The notes under the pieces are model-generated. The model was given only the letters and a program-made list of their open reading frames with translations, made no database searches and was not told where the DNA came from. The position numbers and the translations under genes were made by a program. A stretch of DNA of 48,970 bases, taken from the NCBI GenBank assembly GCA_002731275.1, contig PCBK01000166.1:1-48970 (forward strand), written 5' to 3'. Positions 1 through 7,420 of the stretch are shown here, piece after piece (within the stretch, counting starts at the first letter, position 1; each line of letters starts with the position of its first letter). Origin of the DNA: Deltaproteobacteria bacterium. GTDB lineage: Bacteria; Myxococcota_C; UBA6777.

Positions 1-1437
1 TTCCATCAGGACTCCATGAGCATCCAAACACCGAATCACCATGTCCTGTGAGGGTTTGAAGTTCCTTCCCCGAATCAGCATCCCAGATTTTCAGCGTCTT
101 GTCCCACGAAGCGGAGAGGATGTGCTTTCCATCTGGACTCCATGAGCATCCATTCACCCGATGACCATGCCCTGTGAGGGTTTGAAGTTCCTTCCCCGAA
201 TCAGCATCCCAGATTTTCAGCGTCTCGTCAAACGAAGCAGAGAGAATGCGCTTTCCATCAGGACTCCATGAGCATCCATTCACCCACCAACTGTGTCCTA
301 TGAGGGTTTGAAGTTCCTTCCCCGAATCAGCATCCCAGATTTTCAGCGTCTCGTCATCAGAAGCGGAGAGGATCCGCTTTCCATCAGGACTCCATGAGCA
401 TCCATTTACCCGATAACCATGCCCTGTGAGGGTTCGAAGTTCTTGGCCTGAGGCTACATCCCAGATTTTCAGCGTATTGTCCCACGAAGCAGAGAGAATG
501 TGTTTTCCATCAGGACTCCATGAGCATCCAAACACCGAATAACCATGTCCTGTGAGGGTTTGAAGTTCCTTCCCCGAATCAGCATCCCAGATTTTCAGCG
601 TATTGTCCCACGCAGCGGAGAGGATGCGCTTTCCATCAGGACTCCACGAGCATCCATTCACCCGATGACCATGCCCTGTGAGGGTTTGAAGTTCCTTCCC
701 CGAATCAGCATCCCAGATTTTCAGCGTCTCGTCCTCAGAAGCAGAGAGGATCCGCTTTCCATCAGGACTCCATGAGCATCCATTCACCCAACTACCATGT
801 CCTGTGAGGGTTCGAAGTTCTTGGCCTGAGGCTACATCCCAGATTTTCAGCGTATTGTCCCACGAAGCGGAGAGGATGCGCTTTCCATCAGGACTCCACA
901 AGCATCCACTCACCCGATTACCATGCCCCGTGAGGGTTTGAAGTTCTTGACCTGAGGCTACATCCCAGATTTTCAGCGTATTGTCACCAGAAGCAGAGAG
1001 AATGTGCTTTCCATCAGGACTCCATGAGCATCCAAACACCGAATCACCATGTCCTGTGAGGGTTTGAAGTTCCTTCCCCGAATCAGCATCCCAGATTTTC
1101 AGCGTATTGTCACCAGAAGCAGAGAGGATGAATCTTCCATCAGGACTCCACGAGCATCCAAGCACCGAATCACCATGTTCTGTGAGGGTTTGAAATTCCT
1201 TCCCCGAATCAGCATCCCAGATTTTCAGCGTCTCGTCATCAGAAGCAGAGAGGATCCGCTTTCCATCAGGACTCCATGAGCATCCATTTACCCAACTACT
1301 ATGCCCTGTGAGGGTTTGAAGTTCCTTCCCCGAATCAGCATCCCAGATTTTCAGCGTCTTGTCCCACGAAGCAGAAAGGACAAATTTTCCATCTGGACTC
1401 CATGAACATCCATTTACCGGACCATTGTGCCCTTGTT
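1..1437 (-). repeat. Twelve tandem 126-bp WD40-coding repeats
   Basis: The same core recurs at an exact 126-bp period, with the unit landmark at 3, 129, 255, 381, 507, 633, 759, 885, 1011, 1137, 1263 and 1389. Each unit codes for one 42-residue WD40 blade (CSWSPDGK..LSAS.D.TLKIWD). DNA identity between units is very high except at a few codons. Two linker subtypes alternate irregularly (DADSGKEL and DVASGQEL), which suggests unit shuffling by recombination. The array continues past the left edge. Confidence 0.95.
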
Positions 1438-4312
1438 TACGGAAGGATGGATGTAGAATCCCAGGTGTAGAGGAGTCCTGCAACCACACATCTCCAAAAG
1501 CCTCCTCTTTTTGTAAGGCGATTGGAGGCTCGCCACGGATCCACTCGGCATCCCACCATGCCTGCGAAGTCGTCTCCACGTCCGTCATATCACAATCACG
1601 CCATACACTTCCCACAAAGCTCGCCCCTTGAACACCAGCCTGAGAGGCACACACATTCTCCAACTCAGCACAGAACATATCGACATCTCGGAGATCCGCA
1701 CCTGTCAAATCCACGTTCTGCCATCGTGTGTGTCTGAGCTTCGCCCCCTTGAAGTTGGCACCTTGAAAGAAGAGACGTTGCTTCTCCGTGCCAAATCGCC
1801 AACGCTCAAGATCTTCACCAGGAAGGTCGATGTGTGTTGGTGATGGGGTTGGCATATCCTTTTCAAGCGCCCGCATCCAATATTTGAATGCCGCGAGACT
1901 CGCCTGTTCCTGATGTTTGGAGATGAGCTGCTCCATTGATGAACGCCACTTTGCCCCAGGATTGACCTCAAAGATCTGACCCAAGAAATCCAGGGTTTCA
2001 AGGCTTGGCATGGGAAGTTTCCAATCCTCCAAGCGTCCATCCACCAACGCCCGGTAAAGGTAGGAAGCCAAGAAATACTCCTGGATGGATGTGTGGGCAA
2101 AGCGAAAGTTGTGTTCGCTGTCATCGGGCCGAAGAACCATTGTCGCGGTGCGAAAATCCTCGGAGACCTTTTCGATATTTTGTGTGTAAAGCTGGGACAT
2201 CACTGTATGTGTACAAATATACAACTCCAGCCACTCATCGACCTTTTCCCAACGCCATTCCTTATCCCCACTGCGCCACATATCAGCGGCGATCGCTTCC
2301 ATGAGCTTCTTTTTGTGCTCCTTCCTGATCTGGTGCTTTCCAATATCCCGCGCCAAACAATCATTGATCATCTGCTCGTAAAGCGTGACCCCTCGAATCT
2401 CTTCCCCATTGGCCTTGCGCCGCTCCAATGCATGGATCTGTTTTCGAATGAGTTCCAAAAACAACGGTCGTTCAGCAAGACCACGGAGGTCGTGAACAGA
2501 GGCCAACAACTCCAAAACGTTATCGACGTGCTCTTCACCCAAGTGGCTCGCGAGATAGTCACGGATCTGTGTCTCTTGAAAGGGAAGAATGATTAGGGCG
2601 TAGTAATCAGCGGGTTTCACACCATCTCGAAGATCGCCTGTAAAGGTCGTGTTCATAGAGCGAATGGTTGGAAAGTAATGTGAACGACATGAGAGCAGAA
2701 TCCGACCAGGACGAGTCGAAGGGGCTCGCTTTTTATGCCTCTGCAAAGAGGTAACAGGGAGCACCTGCCAGAGCATACGAATCAATGCATTTCCTTGCGC
2801 TTCGTTGAGATGCACAAGTTTTTCATCGAGACCATCGAAGATGATCATCGCGCCTTCCTCTCTCACCAATCGAAGCACCTCCTTACCTGTAAACCCGGTC
2901 CCATCATGCTCCCACGTTCGCTCAACAAGTTCATCGAGAAAGGCTTCGAGGGTGGGAAGCGTCGGTTGTTTTGCGTTGTCGTTGATGCTGCTAATGTGCT
3001 TTCGAAGATCGAAGAAGATGGGAAGTGGTGTCTTGTCCTTCTCCTTAGGAGGAGCGCCTTCTCTCATCTTGAGCAGAGAACGGGTGAATTGCTTGAGTGT
3101 CGTCGTCTTTCCAATCCCAAACTCACCAAGCACAACCGCATAGTGTGGAGAAGTCGGATCGTGGGCCCATTTGTTGAGGAGTTCAAGTGCGCTGGGTGCG
3201 TCAGGCTGATGGATGATGTCCTTTGCGGGGTCCAACTCGCCATTTTCAAGTGAAGTGCAAAACCCAGGACTTGGTTGGAGATGTTTGATATCTTCGTGTT
3301 GTAACTTTTGGTGATACCAAAATTCCACCTTGTCTCTTGTGGACAGACAACGCAACGGTTTCTCTTGTGAAGACGCCTTGATGGCGAGATGCTTTTCGAT
3401 GATGTCATAAAGCCCGGATACGAACTCATCGTGTTTACTGGAACCACATTCAGTCCACGCGCGAGGAACGTCCTTGACCTCAATGCTGTAAAATTGCGCT
3501 CTCTCACGGAGTAGATGAGGAAGCTGTGTATGCTCGGTGATCCCCGAAAAAAGCACAGGAATGATCGGCTTACCAGGAAGCTTTGGTTGAGCAGCCTTCA
3601 GCTCATCCGAGCCGAGGAAGTTTAAACTCACCAAAAGCACGCAGATATGTGCATAGGATATATTTCTTTGGATCTCCTCCACACGGTCTTGTCCCGAGAG
3701 GATATCCTTGATACTCCACAGCTCAAACTTGTGATGTCTCGATGCATCGAGATGGGGCTTCAACTTCTTGATGAGCGTGTTGGCCTTTCTTTTATCACTC
3801 TCTGCGTGAAGAACACACATGAAACGGTTTTCACGAGGGTGATCGATATACGTTGTATCTCCAGGAACACCAGGACTCTCTTCAAACTTATCGGCTTCAT
3901 CGGGAAGAGAACTTGTGTCTTCAGTGAACTTCTCAACGCGGCGTTGGAGATCATCGGGGGCCATCACATGTAAAGCACGTGAACCATCCTCACGTTGGGT
4001 GTATTCGATGGAGACGTCGTGATCCTCCCCCGATCTATTGAAGCGAGAGACCATCGTACGAAGCGCCTTGTCCGCGTCTTCCTCGTTTTTATCAGGAAAG
4101 AGACGATGGGCACACTCCCGTCGATCGGCTGTGTAGTCAGGCTGTTGACCATCGGGCGTACTTTTTACCCGCTCCTGTATATTGGAGGCAATGACACCAA
4201 TTCGACGGACGTCCGCACCTGACAGTTCTTCATCGAGCTTCTCGACCCACTCCTGGATTTGCTCGGGGGATTGGGGCTTCTTCTTCACTTTTGACGATTT
4301 CTTCCTGGCCAT
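1..4312 (-). CDS. TIR-like/NACHT/pentapeptide/WD40 STAND NTPase, 3' end beyond window
   Basis: I translated the minus strand from the ATG at 4312; it stays open to the window edge (1437 codons). In order: a charged N-terminus and a possible winged-helix segment (about 35-135); a TIR-like domain (about 160-300; ICVLLVSLNFLGSDEL, IIPVLF); a NACHT NTPase with Walker A GEFGIGKTT (about 396-404) and Walker B IIFDGLDE (about 488); a helical stretch containing FAHTSIQEYFLASYL, typical of NACHT proteins; pentapeptide repeats (about 840-905; GANFKGAKL, VDLTGADLRDVDM); then at least twelve 42-residue WD40 repeats from about 964 to the edge. Known family role: STAND proteins sense a ligand with the C-terminal repeats, oligomerise through the NTPase and activate the N-terminal effector, often causing cell death in phage defence or self/non-self recognition. 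It starts 6 bp after the TIR gene at 4319-5137, with GGAAG/GGGG upstream, so the pair is an operon. The target is unknown, and it is uncertain whether this TIR is catalytic. Confidence 0.9.
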   Translation of the reverse strand, partial: MARKKSSKVKKKPQSPEQIQEWVEKLDEELSGADVRRIGVIASNIQERVKSTPDGQQPDYTADRRECAHRLFPDKNEEDADKALRTMVSRFNRSGEDHDVSIEYTQREDGSRALHVMAPDDLQRRVEKFTEDTSSLPDEADKFEESPGVPGDTTYIDHPRENRFMCVLHAESDKRKANTLIKKLKPHLDASRHHKFELWSIKDILSGQDRVEEIQRNISYAHICVLLVSLNFLGSDELKAAQPKLPGKPIIPVLFSGITEHTQLPHLLRERAQFYSIEVKDVPRAWTECGSSKHDEFVSGLYDIIEKHLAIKASSQEKPLRCLSTRDKVEFWYHQKLQHEDIKHLQPSPGFCTSLENGELDPAKDIIHQPDAPSALELLNKWAHDPTSPHYAVVLGEFGIGKTTTLKQFTRSLLKMREGAPPKEKDKTPLPIFFDLRKHISSINDNAKQPTLPTLEAFLDELVERTWEHDGTGFTGKEVLRLVREEGAMIIFDGLDEKLVHLNEAQGNALIRMLWQVLPVTSLQRHKKRAPSTRPGRILLSCRSHYFPTIRSMNTTFTGDLRDGVKPADYYALIILPFQETQIRDYLASHLGEEHVDNVLELLASVHDLRGLAERPLFLELIRKQIHALERRKANGEEIRGVTLYEQMINDCLARDIGKHQIRKEHKKKLMEAIAADMWRSGDKEWRWEKVDEWLELYICTHTVMSQLYTQNIEKVSEDFRTATMVLRPDDSEHNFRFAHTSIQEYFLASYLYRALVDGRLEDWKLPMPSLETLDFLGQIFEVNPGAKWRSSMEQLISKHQEQASLAAFKYWMRALEKDMPTPSPTHIDLPGEDLERWRFGTEKQRLFFQGANFKGAKLRHTRWQNVDLTGADLRDVDMFCAELENVCASQAGVQGASFVGSVWRDCDMTDVETTSQAWWDAEWIRGEPPIALQKEEAFGDVWLQDSSTPGILHPSFRKQGHNGPVNGCSWSPDGKFVLSASWDKTLKIWDADSGKELQTLTGHSSWVNGCSWSPDGKRILSASDDETLKIWDADSGKEFQTLTEHGDSVLGCSWSPDGRFILSASGDNTLKIWDADSGKELQTLTGHGDSVFGCSWSPDGKHILSASGDNTLKIWDVASGQELQTLTGHGNRVSGCLWSPDGKRILSASWDNTLKIWDVASGQELRTLTGHGSWVNGCSWSPDGKRILSASEDETLKIWDADSGKELQTLTGHGHRVNGCSWSPDGKRILSAAWDNTLKIWDADSGKELQTLTGHGYSVFGCSWSPDGKHILSASWDNTLKIWDVASGQELRTLTGHGYRVNGCSWSPDGKRILSASDDETLKIWDADSGKELQTLIGHSWWVNGCSWSPDGKRILSASFDETLKIWDADSGKELQTLTGHGHRVNGCSWSPDGKHILSASWDKTLKIWDADSGKELQTLTGHGDSVFGCSWSPDG

Positions 4313-4318
4313 CGGTTA

Positions 4319-5137
4319 TTACCCCACTTCCTTTTGAAGGCGTCTCTCAATTTGGTCATACAGTTCACGCACGAACTTCTCTTTATGCTGGGATGATGAG
4401 CATTCGGAGAATGCCTTTCTCTTCCCGTTATCTGTCTCCATCGAGAAGTATTGAAATTGATGAAGCCCCAAAGTCTCGGTGTGGATTGTGTATGGTTTCA
4501 AGAGGACAGGCAGGATGACCTTCTGACCATCCAACAGACGAGGAAGCTCCTCTTCTTTGATATACTTCCGCGTGAAAAATGCCGGTGACAAGAAGAGAAT
4601 CCCCGCTTTGCTGGCATTGATAGCGTCCTTGATCTCTTTATCCCAACCTTCACCAACGAGGATCACGCTGTCTCTCCACGCACCAAAATCAAACGTCTTT
4701 GAACCTTCAAAGTGGACCTCCAGCTCGCCCATCAGATTCTCCACAAGAGTTTTATCCTTGCGAGCGTATGAGATAAAGATCGGCAGATCGATTTTTGTGT
4801 CGGTTTCGGTGTGCATGGCGTTGTTCCTTTGTGGAGTGGGATGGTTTGTGAGCCCTCGAAGGCTCTCTTCAAAGACCTGACTTTCCTTTCTCGATGAAGA
4901 GAGGTGTTTTGCGTTTTGCAGCCAGATCTGGAGGGGATTTGTACCGTCGGTGAGTTCGTCGACGTCGTTCATATGGTTGAGATCGGTGAGCAATTGTGCG
5001 TTGGGGGTGCTTTGTGTTGGTAGTGAGCCCACGAACCCCCTAGAGATACCAGAGAGAAGGGCATTTCGATCCAACCCAGCCTCCAACGCAGTTCGTTGTA
5101 TCTTATGGATGTCTTCTTGTGTCAGACCTTGACCCAT
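4319..5137 (-). CDS. Effector-associated domain + TIR domain protein
   Basis: 272 residues. The start is the ATG at 5137, with AAGGAG six bases upstream. Residues 1-90 (GLDRNALLSGISRGFVGSLP ... DGTNPLQIWLQNA) resemble the small death-like effector-associated adaptor domains (EAD) of bacterial conflict systems; the exact subfamily is not certain. Residues 117-265 are a TIR domain: FISYARKD in the first strand, WDKEI in the helix that follows, and FLSPAFF followed by KEEEL, whose last Glu (E197) sits where catalytic TIR NADases carry theirs. Family knowledge: such TIRs cleave NAD+ or make signalling nucleotides, and EADs recruit effectors to partners by like-with-like contact. There is no signal peptide, so it is probably cytoplasmic. 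It is the first gene of a two-gene operon with the TIR-NACHT-WD40 gene; inference: effector or co-receptor for that sensor. Confidence 0.85.
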   Translation of the reverse strand: MGQGLTQEDIHKIQRTALEAGLDRNALLSGISRGFVGSLPTQSTPNAQLLTDLNHMNDVDELTDGTNPLQIWLQNAKHLSSSRKESQVFEESLRGLTNHPTPQRNNAMHTETDTKIDLPIFISYARKDKTLVENLMGELEVHFEGSKTFDFGAWRDSVILVGEGWDKEIKDAINASKAGILFLSPAFFTRKYIKEEELPRLLDGQKVILPVLLKPYTIHTETLGLHQFQYFSMETDNGKRKAFSECSSSQHKEKFVRELYDQIERRLQKEVG

Positions 5138-5344
5138 CTCATTCTCCTTTAGCATTAAAATGACGACCAAACAAAGATGATGAACACACACTGCATCCGT
5201 CACCGATAAAAGCTCTACGGACAGGATGATAGATCGGTTCATATTTCTTTGCAATTGTTTTTGCATTTTTTTGCAACGAACCAACAAAACAAAACTCAAA
5301 ACACTGTTTTCAAATACACATTCAAGCAAAACCAAAACAAATCC

Positions 5345-5599
5345 CCCACACAACACAAGAGATTGTGTGGGTAGGACTCTCTCTGTGCTTTGTCGTGTGG
5401 CGCTCGAAGAGCGCAAAACAGACGATGCGTGAGCATCGTGGGGTCTGGGGGCAACGACCCCAGGCGGGTGTGGGCAGTCAGCCCACGATGCCAAGCGGAG
5501 CGCGGCAGCAACAGGGGCAAGTTGTAGGGTTGAGTGGCAACTCAACCCAAAAGCGGCAGCAACAGGGGCAAGTTGTAGGGTTGAGTGGCCACTCAACCC
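5345..5599. repeat. Array of seven perfect stem-loops
   Basis: Consecutive perfect inverted repeats with different stems: 5345-5371 (CCCACACAA, 9 bp), 5400-5414 (GCGCTC, loop GAA), 5422-5439 (ACGATGC, loop GTGA), 5439-5462 (TGGGGTC), 5470-5486 (GTGGGC, loop AGTCA), 5527-5548 (GGGTTGAGT, loop GGCA) and 5578-5599 (GGGTTGAGTGG, no loop). Only the last two share a sequence. None is followed by a T-tract, so they are unlikely to be simple terminators. Confidence 0.8.
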
Positions 5600-5603
5600 A
5601 AGC
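5502..5603. repeat. 51-bp tandem direct repeat carrying a palindrome
   Basis: Two units, 5502-5552 and 5553-5603, both starting GCGGCAGCAACAGGGGCAAG and both containing the GGGTTGAGTGG..CTCAACCC palindrome. They differ at few positions: in the second, the loop change makes the palindrome perfect through its centre. Confidence 0.85.
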
Positions 5604-5819
5604 GCAACAGGTGAAGAAGCAACCCAAAAGCGCGTCAGTCAGGGGGGAGGTGGCAATGAGCCCGAGAAAAAGACATGCTTTTTGCGACCAAAGGTAGACA
5701 AATCAGTCGATTATCGCTAGCCTTGTACAAAGCTCGACATCCATTGGAAGCAAGAAAAAGCATGGACGCGATCTTGTATCGCCCTTGTCGTCCTATCCCC
5801 TATTTGAGGAGTGTGTTTT

Positions 5820-7229
5820 ATGTCATTTTTGAAGAAATCATCACTACTTGTATCGCTCTGTTTGGGTCTGTTTGTGTTCGGATCACTACAAGGAACAGGC
5901 TGCTCCAACAACAACACAAACAACAACAATGACGCCGGACAGACCGAAAAAGACATCACCAAAGACACCAACAACACGACCCCCGATAAGACGACAAATC
6001 CACCGGACAAGACGACAAATCCACCAGAAAAACCAGTCACACAAGATGAGACGACTCCCACAGAGAAGCCTCCGACGTCTTCGGTCACGTGGTACAAACA
6101 CGTCCAACCGATCATCCGCAAAAATTGCGAATCCTGTCACACAAAAGGTGGCGCAGGTCCATTCGCGCTGACCAATTACGAAGAGGTCAAAGCCAAAGGC
6201 AAAGCCGTCGAATGGTCAGTCAAAAACAGACGTATGCCCCCTTGGATGCCTGATGGCAAAGATTGTTACGAGCTCGAACACTCACGCCGCCTACCACAGG
6301 CACAGATCGACACCATCACACAATGGGTCGCAGGTGGCATGGTCAAAGGCGATCCCAAAGACGAAGTCCCCTACAATCCACCTGTCGATCAACTCGACTC
6401 TGTCGACTCAGAGGTCGGTATGCAGGACTCATACACCCCCTCTGGCAAGACGCCCGACGATTACCACTGCTTCCTGACACAAAAAGCCCTGAGCAAAGAA
6501 GAAGTGTTGACTGGATTCCGCTTCTTCCCTGGCGCCAAAAGTATGGTCCACCACGTCCTGATCTACAGCGTGGCCGGTAGCTACGCCCAACAACTTGAGA
6601 GCAGCAAAGGCAAACACTGGGCTTGTACAACAGGTGCGCTGTTCACCTCCGGCTCCGTATCCAAGTCCAAATTGATCGGTGTTTGGGTCCCTGGAACAGA
6701 TGTCATTCGCTTCCCAAAAGACACTGGGATGACAATGCAAGCAGGTGAACACATCGTGTTGGAGATGCACTACAACCTCAACGCCCTCAAAGGACCACTC
6801 CCCGACAAATCCAAGATCCAACTGCAATTTGCCAAGACACCTGTGAAACACCAACTGAAACTCGCGCTTCAGGTGCAGCTCGCGCTCTCCGTCCCAGCCA
6901 ACAGCACAAACCACGACGTCAACCACACCCTCAACGTACCCAACAAGATCAAAGTCTGGGGTTTCATGCCCCATATGCACAAGTTCGGCACCAAGTACAA
7001 GGTCATGCACCAAAAGTCCGATGGCAGCAAAAGTTGCCTCGTCGACATCTCACGCTGGGACTACAACTGGCAGCAGACCTACTTCTTTAAACAGCCGATC
7101 GAGATGGAACGTGGCGAAAAAACATTCATGACATGCACCTACGACAACCCCACGAGTAACCGGCTGCGCTGGGGCGATCGCACAGAAGACGAGATGTGCC
7201 TCAACTTCTACTTTGTCTCTGCCCCCTAA
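5820..7229 (+). CDS. Haem-c / copper type II monooxygenase-like lipoprotein
   Basis: 469 residues from the ATG at 5820, which lies 8 bases after GAGGAG. A GTG nine bases upstream overlaps that site and is not preferred. N-terminal signal with probable lipidation at C28 (GTGC), then a Thr/Pro/Asn-rich spacer with NPPDKTT repeats (about 29-88). A cytochrome-c-like domain follows: C103-x-x-C-H107, with M139 (RRMPPW) the likely axial ligand. The C-terminal half carries the copper ligand pattern of peptidylglycine-monooxygenase-type (PHM) enzymes: H244-H245 (MVHHVLIYS), H317 (EMHYN), H385-x-H387 (PHMH) and M459 (DEMC). Known chemistry of the superfamily is copper- and O2-dependent hydroxylation with two single-electron steps; the fused haem could supply electrons (inference). 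Located at the periplasmic face or cell surface. Substrate unknown. Followed by a promoter and the PQQ gene on the same strand. Confidence 0.85.
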   Translation: MSFLKKSSLLVSLCLGLFVFGSLQGTGCSNNNTNNNNDAGQTEKDITKDTNNTTPDKTTNPPDKTTNPPEKPVTQDETTPTEKPPTSSVTWYKHVQPIIRKNCESCHTKGGAGPFALTNYEEVKAKGKAVEWSVKNRRMPPWMPDGKDCYELEHSRRLPQAQIDTITQWVAGGMVKGDPKDEVPYNPPVDQLDSVDSEVGMQDSYTPSGKTPDDYHCFLTQKALSKEEVLTGFRFFPGAKSMVHHVLIYSVAGSYAQQLESSKGKHWACTTGALFTSGSVSKSKLIGVWVPGTDVIRFPKDTGMTMQAGEHIVLEMHYNLNALKGPLPDKSKIQLQFAKTPVKHQLKLALQVQLALSVPANSTNHDVNHTLNVPNKIKVWGFMPHMHKFGTKYKVMHQKSDGSKSCLVDISRWDYNWQQTYFFKQPIEMERGEKTFMTCTYDNPTSNRLRWGDRTEDEMCLNFYFVSAP

Positions 7230-7334
7230 GCTCACCAAACGAAGAAAGAACATGCCCCAAACATCCTCCCCTTCGTAGATACCGAACAACGCCCCCTGAC
7301 AGAGCACACCTCCACAAAAACGTTTTGTGTCCTA

Positions 7335-7364
7335 TTAAGACATTTGTGCGTGATATGGTATACT
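7335..7364 (+). promoter_or_regulatory. Candidate sigma70-type promoter of the PQQ gene
   Basis: TTAAGA (7335-7340) and TATACT (7359-7364), 18 bp apart, 56 bp before the ATG at 7421. Just upstream is a near-palindrome, CACAAAAACGTTTTGTG (about 7312-7330), which could be an operator or the end of the preceding transcript. Confidence 0.4.
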
Positions 7365-7420
7365 CCGCGAGTTATCCATTCAAATGATCTCAGTTGAACA
7401 GAAGAGAAAGGTGAGCCTTG

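Larger units (their letters stand above)
5138..5819. other. Long intergenic region with phased A-tracts and hairpins
   Basis: 682 bp between the divergent TIR and copper-monooxygenase genes. The part next to the TIR gene (5240-5345) is AT-rich, with TTGCAA/TGCAAA words 10-12 bp apart, suggesting bent promoter DNA for the TIR operon. The middle (5345-5600) is a hairpin array described separately. Reading frames across it are low-complexity (QQGQVVGLSG) and I do not consider them genes. Confidence 0.7.

Noticed and set aside
1-1400. Regular 126-bp repeats that could suggest a CRISPR or satellite array
   Set aside because: The unit is three times 42 codons, open on the minus strand and codes for WD40 blades; there are no unique spacers.
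2093-2596. Plus-strand open frames across 1.3-4.3 kb
   Set aside because: They are antisense shadows of the continuous TIR-NACHT-WD40 frame, with no ribosome sites or recognisable domains.
5365-5697. Open frame coding for QQGQVVGLSG-type repeats
   Set aside because: It only translates the hairpins and the 51-bp repeat; no start site and no protein-like composition.
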